A stretch of DNA of 64,000 nt from NCBI GenBank assembly GCA_037783545.1, contig JBBELK010000217.1, forward strand, positions 1,302,001 to 1,366,000. The letters run 5' to 3'. This DNA comes from Henricia sp. BOLD:AAB3569. Taxonomy: Eukaryota; Echinodermata; Asteroidea; Spinulosida; Echinasteridae. Positions 39,801 to 53,185 of this stretch are shown piece by piece (positions within the stretch are counted from its first letter, which is position 1; every line of letters begins with the position of its first letter). The notes below the pieces were generated by a model that worked only from the letters and a program-made list of their open reading frames with translations, did not search any database and was not told the origin of the DNA. The position numbers were made by a program, and so were the translations under genes.

Positions 39801-42800
39801 TTGGCCTAAAACTTTGTATAAGTTCAAGGCTCCCTATAGCCCACCTACCCACCAAATATTACCGAAATTTGCCGACCCCCACCTTGCCACGATTTGCATG
39901 GTCCTCTCATGGACACACTCTTAAGAATATTCTCTTTTTAAAAACCTATCAAAATAAGGTTGGAGTAGTGGTACCTTGCCTCTCTGCTCTGTGGCCCGGG
40001 TTCAAATCCTAAATGGCCAGTATGTATTGGACTGTTTTTCCCCCAACATACATGTGTGAGGTGTCCTTAACATCTCTGAAACTTTGCCTTTCTTCTTGAT
40101 CTTCCCTTTACCAATGTGCAGCCATTGCCATTGTTGATGTCGATTTGGTAAATAAAGCAAATAAATAAAATATATTGTAACATTGCTGTTCTTAATTCAA
40201 GGAGCTCCTAACCTCCAAAGTAACAGGCATTGAGAAGCTAGAGGCTGTCACGTCCTGCTGTAGCCGAACCCTGCCACTAACCGCTGCTCCTGGACAGGAG
40301 TCTATCACCCAGCAGATACAGCACGACCAGGAGGAGCTAGATGCACTGACTGCCAGCCTGCTAGACTCCAAGGACAGGCTGACAGAGTGCGCCTTACAGT
40401 GGACGGCGTATGAGGGAAGTCGCGCTGAGCTGGAATCATGGGTTAGGGGGATGGAGGAGCAGCTAGGGAGTGGTTTGGAGCTTCAGGCTGAAATGGAGAC
40501 TAAGCAGGGACAGGTGGAGGAACTTAAGGTACTAGATCAATGATTTAGTGTTCTAGTGTATCCATGGTGTATGTGCTCTTAGGCAGAGCATCTGTCATAA
40601 ATATAGCATTTGAGAAGCCTACACCGTGTAACACCAACTTACACCAGAGCATTCTTTTTGCCATCACGTGATACACATGTCTGCCTCGGTGGCTGACACG
40701 ACTACCCTAAAGCCGTGGTTACACAGACCGATTTTGTCGGCCGACTGGCCAGTCGGCCGACAAAATTGGCGTGATCGGTCTGTGTAAACACTTCATTTTG
40801 GCAGATCGACCGACAAAACCAGGGGCCGATCAGAGTCTGACATGTCAGACTCCAGCCGGCCGATATAATCGGTGTCGTGCTGTGTAAACAGCAAATCGAG
40901 CTGTGTAACCACGGCTTAAATGTGAAACCGATTACGTCAGCCGATAAACTTACGCAAAGCACGTGCAAATGACAATTTAACATTGTCGAGTTGCCCGATA
41001 ATTACGGCGCTCTTTGAGTGCCATCGTACTTGTACAGGTACCGAGATAATTTATCTCACAAAGTTGACCTACGTCGACTTGGCGATATAATTTATGTCGC
41101 AAGGTCAACCTCCTGAATTCAATGATTACGTCGACTTGGTAGAATAAGTTGTTGCCAACACGATTTGACTTACATACTTATCTTACCAAGTCGACTTAGT
41201 TGGTTTGGAAAGACGACTTGGCAACCAAAAATCTCGCCAGTAAATCGACTTATAAATTTCAGTCAACGACTACTATTGATTTCGGGAAGTCAACTTGGCA
41301 ATAATATCTCGCCAAGTCGACTTATTCACGTTTAAATTTATATAAGTCAACTTGGTCTCGGTATCTAAACAAGTTGGGTGGCCCTCACAGAGCGCCGTAT
41401 GTAGGCACATGGGCGATAATCGGGCAGTGTAAACACTGCATGTTTTTCTCGAAATCGGCAACAAAATTCGGCCGACCAAATAAAACGGCCGACTTAAAAA
41501 AAATCGGTCTGTGTAAACACGGCTTAACTCGTGGCCGGGTCTCTGGTGTAAGGCTCGGTGTGATGACGTCACCTAGTAACCATCCGGAAGTTGCAAGTAG
41601 TGAAACATGGCGGACAATTTGGAATCGTGCAACTTGACTACTAAAACAAGCACAGATTTATGGGGGAATGGGCATTGACAAAGGAAAATTATGACAACTA
41701 ATTTCGCGTTGCGCCGACTTCATTTTTTTTGGGAGTCAAACGATAACAGTGTTTATAAAAGCCCCGCCTGGCAACAACCTTTGACCCGTGTTCCTAGAAT
41801 TCAAAGCAAAACCCTGTGTCATTCGTTTTGCATCTTCTGGAGGGCTTCCCTAGTGTAAACTTTGTGTAATTCAGTTTAAGCATCTTCAACGCCTCTTTTG
41901 AGTGTTTCACACAGTGTATTTGTTCGTTGTACAAAAAATTCAGATTTGATTTAAAAAGATATATCTGGTTTTAATAGAGGTTGAAGTCTATATTAGGAAG
42001 CCTAGATTAATATAACACGGTTAACAGTGTTTGGGAAGAGAAAATTATATTTATGCCCATTTGTCTTGAGAACATACAATATACAGTGAAACCTGCTCTT
42101 AAGGCCACCTCTATAAAGAAGCCACCTGTCTAAAGTGGCCACATTTATTCGGTCCCAAACAAGTTTGTACACAAACATATGGAGGTGGAACCTTGATATT
42201 AGGGCCCCTCTCTAACGCGGCCAGGGCACTAAGACTTCTGGCCACACACAGTAAATTGCCTCAATTAATCAAGCTACTCTGGGAAATTTTATGAGAAGCT
42301 TCAAATAATTATCAAAAACTGAAAATTTTTCAACTTTTTAATGAGGGAAACCTTTCATACACTTCACTTTTAGCAGTTTTTCAACTATAGACATGCACTG
42401 TGGTATGTTTTTTTATGTTTAAATATTCCTGCATGTGTACACTAAACCTCTATATAAGGGCCACCTGCTTATACTGGCTACATTTTGTCGGTCCCTAGGG
42501 TGGCCACTATATATACAAGTTTCACTTTACTATGCTTTATCACACTTGTAGCAACTTACATTTTTTTCCTATGATGCACAGCAAAAGTAGCCTTTCTGCG
42601 TCAAATTCTTGGTGATGCCTTTATTGTGAATTGCCCGAATTGACTCCCCCCTCTCCCCCTTAGGTATAAGTGGGTACCCTCCACCCACCCCCAAAAAAAA
42701 ATACTTGTAGAACTTTCCAACATTGCATCTGAATCGCACCAGTTGTGTCATTCACCTGACATCTTGTACACAGGTTCTTCAAGACTGTGTGCATAGCAAG

Positions 42801-45800
42801 CAGCAAGCTGTAGAGGCCGTGTCCAGACAGGCTCAAATCCTCCTGGATAGCAGTATGGGTAATGTAGGCATCGTCAGCGAAGCTACTAGACTGGCCTCCA
42901 GGTTTCAGAGATTGATCATCACTGTCAAGGTACGGCTTTCCTGTTCCTAAATACTCACTGAGATCATGTTTTTCATTTTCTAAGTGATTGAGGAATTAAA
43001 GCCTTGGATAGCTTGAGGAGTTGTTCTTTTTTTTCTTTTCAAATTGATTATCCCCTTGCGGACGGGTGTATCTTACCGAAAATTGGTCTAACACACGGTA
43101 TTCTTTAGGCAAGTTCAAGTACAAGGCTGCGGCTATAGCTGTCATCTGGTGGCAAGGGGTTAACAATTTCGACTGACCCTGGAATTTTCTAAGTGATTGA
43201 GGAATTAAAGCCTTGGATAGCTTGAGGAGTTGTTCTTTTTTTTCTTTTCAAATTGATTATCCCCTTGCGGACGGGTGTATCTTACCGAAAATTGGTCTAA
43301 CACACGGTATTCTTTAGGCAAGTTCAAGTACAAGGCTGCGGCTATAGCTGTCATCCGGTGGCAAGGGGTTAACAATTTCGACTGACCCTGGAATTGAAGT
43401 CTTTTGGTTTTGACGTACTCTACATTTGTTTTAATAGGTTGGTTTATTATAAATAAAGAACAACATCATTTTTCCTTCGCAGAAACCTCAAACTTTCTGG
43501 GTGTTTCCAAACTTTGGATAAGTACATTGCAGTGCACAAGTGCTGCAGCTCTATGACATCTCCTTTTGACTAATATTTCTTTTGCAGCAGTTAAACTAGA
43601 AACACCAGAAGGTGTTGTCGGTATGCATACGGGTTGATTAGAAGTTGACAAACTAGTTTCCGAGGGGAATTGTTTGCCAACTTTCATTACCTCAGGGAGC
43701 TAATATCAACTATCCACCCACAAACCATGTTACATGTAACCATGTTATATTTGTATATCGTTACATTTCCTCAGGACCTGTTGAAGAAGAGCACTCTCAA
43801 CGCCACGGATCACGCCCAATACCAAGACGCACTAAATGACTTCAACGCCTGGCTGACCACCAACCAGGAAATCCTCCAACAAAACTCCAGCCTTGACGGT
43901 GACAAGCCAACCCTCCAAGAACGATCGAAAAATCTGTCGGAGCTGACCACAACCATAACAGCTGGACAGAATCTTCTTCAGGTCTTAGACCTCCGAACTA
44001 AAAAGACGCTCCCCAACACCGCCGCATCTGGGCAGGAGGTCCTGAGTCTAGACACGAGACACGCTCACGAGGGACTGGACGAACTTGGGTCCAGCATGTT
44101 CCAGGAGAGCCAGAAGGTACAGCAGTGCCTGGCACTGTGGGATGAATTCGATGAGCAGTGCTCCGAGGTGACTGAGGAACTTGAGAAGGCAGAAGATGTC
44201 TTGGTTCAAGAACCAGAGCTGATGCCGGACCTGAGGCGCAAGGAACAACAGATGGAAAAATACAAGGTAAATATTTTCGGCTTCTGTTACAAAAGTAACC
44301 TGTAAATTGAATTAAATTGCCCATGGTAGCCATAGACCTTTGCAGACATTTATCTTCTAGTTAAATGTTCTCCTGTACTCCGAGGCCCCATCAGTAATAC
44401 AGACTCTTTGCATGGGCAGCCATGACAGGGAGCAGTCACATTGTCACCGTGTGCCATGCATGAGTAGGCACTTTGTGAATCTATTATTACATCATTAAAG
44501 TATGAAAACCTGCCCTCTGTCATGGCTGCCGGGGCTAAGGGTCTAAACTGAAATTCTTAGAAGACGCAACTTTGTATTACATGTGTGTGTATAGTAATTA
44601 CCACATTTTCCATGTAGTTTACATGTAGGTTACTAGGAGACTGTACTTGCATGCATATACGCGTGTGAATGTGAGAAGTGAAACACAAAGTTGTGTCTTC
44701 TAAGAATTTCAGTGTACCACTGATGAAACCTCGGAGTGGAGTCAAAAATTTTGGTCGAAGATAAATGTCTACATAGCTCCGTGGCTGCCATGAGCAGTTT
44801 CATTTAATAATCGACCAAACACCTTAAAACACTAATTAACACCTTAAAACACTAATTGCTTATAAAATTATTATCCCGTTTGTTGAGTGCAGCTTCAAAT
44901 CCTGGCTGATTTAGTGTATCACTCATCGACAAAATTGTCTGTGTTGTTGATAAACAATTTCTATATCCCCTTCAATTACATGTGTACATTTGTGCATGTT
45001 TCTTGAAAGTGATTTTTTTTTTTATCTGTCCAAATACCTGTTATAAATCCTGGCTGATTTAGTGTCTCACGCATTGACAAATTTGTCTGTGTTGTTGATA
45101 AACAATTTCTATATCCCCTTCAATTACATGTGTACATTTGTGCATGTTTCTTGAAAGTGATTTTTTTTATCTGTCCAAATACCTGTGACCGAAGGGGATT
45201 TGCGATTCCAGTATCACAAGTATCGGAGTATCACACAGTACAACATATGCTTAACAAAAAAAGTCCACATACAGTTGTCTCACCTCAAACATCTGTTTTC
45301 ATGCAGGGCTTAGCAGATGAAGTTGCTGGCCTGAAGCAATCCCTAGATTCCATCTCATCCAGTGCCAATGAGCTGCAGAGCCTGACTGGGGAAGATAGTG
45401 TCAATGAGAAATCATTGCAGATGGTCCAACGCCACAAGAGGTTGATGGAAGCTGCTCAGGTAGGTTACTTTGTCAGATATATCACAACCGTGACTGACTG
45501 GTTTAGGTCACAGACTTGCAAACTATGGAAGCATTCTAAGTTGTGAGTTTGAAAACACTTCAGGTATTTTCACCTTTGAGCAAGGTGCTTAACCCGAATT
45601 GCTACTTCCTTCAAATGTGACGTAAGGCCGTAGGCCCAGTCTGTTGTCTAATGCATTTAAAAGATCCCCGAGCATTTATTTTGCAAAGAGAAGGGGAGTC
45701 TCTCCGGTGCTTTTGGCTTGGCTGCTGAAGTTGTCGTCCGCCTATGTATCTCAATGTTTAGGTGGTTTCTGATAGTTGTAAAGCACATTGAGATGTTGGT

Positions 45801-48800
45801 AGACATGGAATGCACTATATCAGAGGCGTCTTCAACAGCACAATACCGAAATACGTATGGCAGTGTCGGTATGCTGCAACCGAAATGGCTTGTTGAACGA
45901 CTGCATCCCAAAACGTACGATCAAACATGGCTACTGTAGACAACACGGTTTGCAAGGCACTACGGCTGCACGCTAAACGCGAAGATTCTGACAATTAAAC
46001 TGCAAATAAAAATGCCAAATCAACCGGTAGTGGTCTTCCACAGTCGAAGAATAAACACTAAGAAATTCTTCTTCTTGAATTCTTATGAAGCAAAATATTG
46101 ACTTGAAACCCTGAGGCCGTAGTCACAATTTATCCGTCCGCCATCTTGGTATGGAAAGCAGACCACGTTCGAGTTAGGATTGTTGGGATGCAATACGTAT
46201 TGGGAATACCGTGCGTTCGGTTGCGTCCAACATTTTCGGTATGCAATACCGGCGTACTAATTGTGCTATTGAACGCGCCCCTGAACTAGCTAGTCTAAAT
46301 TTTAAAAACAAAATGCCAAGGTAGCAGGTTTGAAAAACAGCATGGTGCTTCAAACCAAACGTTGGCCGAGCGGTTTGGTGCAGTGAATTCAATAGCTTGC
46401 CTAATTCCACGATCGGGGGTTCAATTCTCAGCCGCGACCATGGCGTGTGTGCCCTTGGGCAAGGCACTTTGCCATTAGTTACCTCTCTCATCCAGGAGTA
46501 AATGAAGACCTGCCAGGGTTGCAGTCTTTGAGCGCTGGTGTCAGGCTGCCAGGGCTGCATACTCCCCAGGGAGTTGTGCTCAATGATCAGGGTAATTATA
46601 TTGTAAAGTGCCATGAGTATCCCGCAGGATAGATATGTGCGCTATATAAGATATCATTGTCACACTTCCAATAACGGTTCAGTCCATCCATAATGCGTGT
46701 GCCCTTGAACACAGATCTTTGTAGCTTTTAACTGACTGTACAATGTATACCACATTGTACAGTAAAGAACAGTCACTTACAGAACATAGGGTGGCTTGCA
46801 CAAATAGAGAAAAGGTTTCAAAATAATATTGGTTTTTTTTTTTTGGTCCCATGCTATTCCAAAGGTGGCTGTTGATTTAACCTATCAGAGAGCAGAGAGC
46901 CATCAGGAGCATGTTGACCTTCACAAAGCTCTACAAGATACATTAGAATCAACCAATCGCAGTGTCCTATACAATAATAGTCTCGCTGGCAGCAAGCATG
47001 TACTCCAACAAAGACTGGATAATTTATTGGTAAGTGAAATCTGTTCTTTGGGATGATTCTTATTTTGAGTTTAAGATGTTAACGTTGCCTTTGATGATAT
47101 GCTAGGAAAATTCTCTCTTCATTTTTAATTTGTAGGAATATAGACAATAAAGGTAAATTTTCAGTGAAATTGAGATAATTGAAACCTCAAGGGGGATTTA
47201 AAAGCGTTAAATCTGAGTAAAGCCCAGTTCATACTTCACACGAATTTGACATAATAGTGAAGTTTTTGTGCCCAGAAATTTGCAGGAATTTGAACTTGCG
47301 CAAATGTTCACTGCGAAATGTTTGACGTTACATTTACGTCAGATTTGCATTCACATTTGTAAACTGATCTTGTAGCATAGCTTTGAGTGAAGCATAGTTA
47401 ACTATATTATTGTACCTGTTCTACAGGAAGAGATTCCTGGTTTAAGCTTTATTACCAAGTTTGACTTACCAAGATATCTAAGTAGTATTATAAATGACAT
47501 GATCTAGCGATCAAGAGTCTGGTCATGGGGGTTACAATGTCGTGCATTGTATTTATAGGGCACTTTCCCAAAACAAACCTCGCTTTTTGTTTAGTCACGG
47601 ACCTTGAAAGAATTTCAAAGTGACTGAGTTAATCTTGAAATGATTTGATAAATGTACCTTTTCATTTTTGAAAGGCTTCAACATCCGACCTGCCATCCAT
47701 GGAGGACAAGCTCCTACGCCCAACCCAGTCCCTCGGTAATCGGCTTCTCACTGAAACCTCACCCGATGGCTGTGCCACAATCCAGCAGGAACTGGATCAG
47801 TCCGGTCAGGACTGGTCTCATCTGGTTGAAGAGGCCTACAATGTCCAGAAGTCAGTAGAGGGCACCCTCAGTCAGTGGGATCAGTATGAGGAGGAGTATG
47901 GAAGGCTGATCAGACATCTGGAGGATGCGGAAACGGAAGCTAGTAAGGAAGCGGAGTTGATGAAGGATGTTGGCCAGAAACAGGAGCAGTTGGAAGTAGC
48001 TCAGGTAAATATGAAGAGTTGAGGTTGTCTTAAATGCCTATTGTATCATTTGCAATGACCCAAAATTTCCCTTTATGAGTTGACAAAAAAGTGTTGATAG
48101 CAATGGTAACAAACACCACATGAATTTATTTCTTTCTGAGATGGTACTTTCTGTAAGAAACTAACATCTGAAGGTGTTTTTTAAAGGCCTAATATGTCAT
48201 TTAAAGATAACACTTTTTTACAAATTCTAAGAACAACAGCATTACATAACTAGAGAATGATATTGACAAACTGCCTTTAGCCACATATATGCTGTAATAG
48301 ATACAGAAGGGTTTTGTGTTGAATGAATGGTAAACCGTTTTTGCAAACGGTTTTAAACAAAATTCTCACACAAAGATACCGTTTTACATGGGAAAAAAGT
48401 GTTTGTTACTATTGCTACATGTGTATCAACTCTTTTAGTCTGTTTTTTCTCAACTCATGAGGTCAAATTTTGGGTCACTGCAAATGATGTAATGGGGCTT
48501 TAATAAGCTCTTCATACATAATGTAGGGTTCAATAAAAGAAATGCATATTATACTTTGACTGAAAGATCAAGAAGGCTAACATTTTATCGGTCAGTAACG
48601 TGTGTGAACACCTCTTGTGGCAAGACTGACTGTACCAGCCTCTGTAAGAGCCACTGAGAAAGGGTGCACAACACTGTCTGAAGTGTCTCCCCGATAATCT
48701 CCTACACCCATAGGGCTGTTTGGGAGATGCGCAAATTCAGAGTTCAGCTCATCCCAAGCATTTTCAATCGGGTGAAAACCTAACAAAATTGGCTTTCCAA

Positions 48801-51800
48801 GAGCCCTTAAATGCAGGATCCTTCCAAAAACGGAGAATGTCTAATTTAATTACTGCTGGAATCACTTTGTCAAACTTAGAGGAAATTACTAAAGTGGAAC
48901 AGTCTTGAAAGCGATTGGTCAATAAGTGCCTTGTTATGCACAAGTTTACTGTTTTCAACAAACGTCTGTTGTCATTAAGAATTGATATTTTAAGAAAATT
49001 GGTTTTCTGTTTTCGGAAGAGTATATGATACAGACCTTTTCCACCAGGAGCCATGTTGGCGATAAGATTTGTCTTTTCATTTGTCCAGGATGTCTGTGAT
49101 GAGATGCTTAGCCTGGAGACATCCATCAATGCCACAGTGAGCAGTGCTGAACCCATCTTGCACAATAACCCCATGGATCCTACTGTCAGTGGACAGCTAG
49201 CCCAGGCTAGGTCTCGCTACCAGGCAGTAGTCAATAGCGTAAAGGTGAGGTCTAGTGTTTAGTTACAGTGGGAAAGACTTGAACCCACGACCTCCTGCAT
49301 ACTAGGAAAATGTCTTAACCACTTTACCACTGATCTTGCCCGTGTCGATGCGATATGTTCTACATTCTAAGTGCTTTTCCCGCGAACAGGCTAAAACCTC
49401 ACAACCTCCTGCATACAAGGCAGATGTTTTGACTACGAGAAAAGCACTTGGTATGTAGTCCATATAACATTGTGAAAAGGCAAGTGGGTCTTTCCACAGC
49501 AACGGGGTACATATCTGTGACATACAAGATCTTAGGTCCCAGTTCAGTTCAAATGTCTTAATTTTATCTTTAAATTATCCAGCTAAACTGAGGAAATAAC
49601 TTTTGGACGAAGGAGTAAGAAAAATAGTCCTACAACATACATTTCTGAAAACCCTGTGCACAAACTTTCCTATTACGTATGTAACAAAGACAGAAAAAAA
49701 AGTCACAAAATGGTCTGTCCACGTTACATACGTAATAGGAAAATTTGTACACAAGATTTTCAAAAATGCATGTTGTGGCAGCAATTTCTTACCTTTTTGG
49801 GCAAAAGTTATCTCCTGAGAACAGATAAAGGAAATTTTTTTAATTTTGAGATAAACTGAAGACATCTGAAAGGAATTATTGACTTATTTTTCAAATGTAC
49901 CCCATTACTGTGGAAAGACCCATTTACATTCAATTTAAAGATTGTATGGACAAATGCATGTATGGACAATTACCATATTTCATAGGCTCAAGTACTTGTG
50001 TTGATTTTGTGTGTGCAAGTGTTTTTTTTTTTTTATAACTTTATGGCTGAGTTATGGCTGAACAGGATAAACATTTCATTTTTTTAATGACTCCGAGTAT
50101 AAATGAGGAATTTCATGCTTTCAAAAAATAGGTGACTGTCCTGAGAGAAATTTCCTGTACTTTTCATTTAATGTGCAAAGTTCAGTCAATGTTTTCTTCA
50201 TAACTGACAAGTTACAAAGTTGAAAGGTTACAAACTTTCAATTAAAACCCATATCAAACTGCTTCTGTATACAGGCTACAGTCAGATTATACCAGGAGAG
50301 AGTGGAGCAGCACACAGTCTTCAACCACTCCTTGGAGGAAACCAGGACTCTACTGGAGACGGCAGACCAGCGACTTGCTCCCCTGAAGGATCTCTCTGGA
50401 GACAGACCATCCATTGATGAGAAACTCGCTGCTGTTGAGGTGTGTAGCTCTCAATTATGTCATACCTTGATACCTTATCGGACCATTGGTTGCAAACAGC
50501 TGTTGAAGTTTACACATGATGCTTCTATTATGGGGCCGTCCATAATTACACACAAAATGTGGACGTTTTAGACCTCCCTCCTACCGCCACTCTCCCCCAA
50601 CCCATCCCACCCCCTCATCCCAAGCCCCTCTCTCTGTACAGAAAATGTGGCAAAATTTGTGACTTCATCCATTTACTTTAACATTGGCCTATACATTGGC
50701 TCTGACCCTCTTCCCTCTCCGTGCGTATGTACTTTATTGATGGGCCCCATGCAGGGCGAAGAGGGTTATATTCAAAAGCTTACATGTAGGTTTATATATA
50801 AAAGACTGGGGCTTGGCTGGAGGCCCAGATTACATGGAGTTTGAGTAGAATTGGCTTAAAGGTGTTGTTAAAGGTGTTGTTAAAATACAAGAATGTCGAC
50901 CTGCTGGAAATATGGCGAAACGGCAAAGTTTCATGTCAAAGAACTTTGAGGAGTTTTACTGATTTACACCAAAAGGTTTTTATGAATAGTAATAAAGGTG
51001 TAGGCTAGTCTTGAACAGTACACTTAAGATCGGCTAGGGATTGATTTAGATGCTGACATTGGCCCTCACTTTTGGCTCAGTGTCATTATCGGCATCCAGG
51101 GACCAATTTCACAGAGCCGCTTAAAGCGCAAGCATTAACGGCGTGCTTACTGCAGCAGACGAGTTAGTAAGCATGCGCGCACTTAGAAACGAGTATTGTT
51201 GCTTCACTAAGATTAGCTCTGCAGTTAAGGCACGTTTTTAGTTGCTTACCGTTAACGATGTCTATAAAATAGCCTGTCACTCTGTTAAGAGAAAATAGGC
51301 TGTTAAATAAGCAGCTCTATTAAATTGGCCCCAGGTCCCTAGCTGGTCCGAAGCATATCGTTTAAGACCGACCACCCTTATTAAAATAAACCATTTTTAT
51401 TTTGTTTTTTAATCACTACAGACATTAAGCAGTCACCTCACCGAGTACGAATCCACAGTCCACCGTGCCACAGACCAGGGTCACCGCGTCCTGCCCCAAA
51501 CCTCAACCGACGGCCAACAGGTCATCCAAGATCAACTATCCCAGCTAGCAACCTCACTCAGCAGTGTAATACGAGGTGTGAAGGATGCTGGGAAGGCTCT
51601 AGTACAGCGCGTCCGGTGTTGGAGCGACTATGAAACGGCGGAGGAGATGTTCAGTGATTGGCTGGTTGATATGGAAAAAGCTCTGGCGGGGAAGCCTGAG
51701 AGGAAAGGCGACCTTGGGGAGAAGAAAAGCCAGCTGGCAAGCCACAAGGTATCATCTGATTTTTATCTGTTTAAAATATAGGGCTGGGTTAAAGTTATAC

Positions 51801-53150
51801 TTTTCCAAAATATCAATTCCTGATCAGAACATTAGTTTGTTGAAAAACAGTTAACTTGTGGATAACAAGGCACTGATCGACCAATTACTTTGAAATCGCT
51901 TTTATGACTGCTCCATTACCAGCTGATGTTAATTTCATGACCTGACAACCCCCAATGTCTATGAATTTCCAATTTTGTCTGGACAAGGGTTCAGAAACTA
52001 GACAATAACAAACAACTTTTTCCCAGCATCCAAGAACAATACATGTCGGTGCTTGAGTGCAACAAAGTCAGCTGTAATGCCCAAATCCCTTTAAAAAAAA
52101 AGATGACAGCCAATTATGTGTGTTACAGGTTTCACGTTGAAACATGGTTTAAGAGAAAAATCATATGGTCCTTGAGGCTGCGTTCGGGCGTATACTCGTG
52201 TTAACAAGAGTATACTCCTGCGCGAGTGAACGGCAAGATTAACGACACTAAGGTCAGTGAGAGTATGCTCTCGCTACTCCCCAACAAATGGGGAGTGTGC
52301 TCTTACTCCTGACGAGTGCCATGTGATTTGTACGAAGATGGCGGAATATGGGTGGGATTTTTTGTGAATTTGCTCAACGTGTCAACTGGATAACTGAAAC
52401 AATAACTCACTGACGTTTGTTTTAGACGGCATCAAAGGTTCTCACGACTTATGGTCTGTATTTTCTTCAGTTTCTTGTGAGCAGTGAAACAGCGTTTTTT
52501 GTGCAGTGATAGCAAGAGACGGCCATCTTGACTGATGGCCATTCGCGCATGCGGACTGCGGACTTGCCGTTCGCGTAATATGACCCGAGTGCAATGCGCA
52601 CGCATTACTCCTGAGTAACGAGAACTGCACGCCCGAACGCAGCCTAAGTGACACAGTGGTGTTCTTACTCAGGATTTCTCTACAACCCAATTTTTCTCTT
52701 AGTGTTGCATGGATGCGCAAACGAGCAAAGTAACGAATGCAGTATTGGTCATGGTGCCTTAATATCACCATTGAAATGAAACGACCAAACATCGGATGAG
52801 AGAATAATCAAACTGTAGTTTGCCAGGCACAACTATGTGTTCACAAGAGAAAGAATGAAGAAAATCTATCTCGAAATAAATTCGCATAAAATGGAACACA
52901 ACTTCTACCACATTCATTTTTTCTGTGTTTGCAGGCATTGGAGAGTGAAATAGCTTCCTATGGTAAAAATCTCAACGACATGGACCAGAAAGCACACAGA
53001 GTGCTTGAACAGGACACAGGCCCTGTGGATGTCCAAGGGACGGTCGATGATTACAGAACTCGCTACCAGGCTCTCTGCGTTAGTTCTAAGGTGAGCTACA
53101 GATGTAGAAATCATGAGCATCTTTTTTGATGGATACTGGCGCATTATAAA

Positions 53151-53185
<35 letters not shown>

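Noticed and set aside
43998-44333. 111-codon minus-strand ORF
   Set aside because: It is antisense to the exon 33 A repeat; its composition is explained by the coding bias of the plus strand.
49575-49865. Mirror-image ORFs on both strands with similar peptides
   Set aside because: The peptides resemble each other because the region is a palindromic element, not because of coding.
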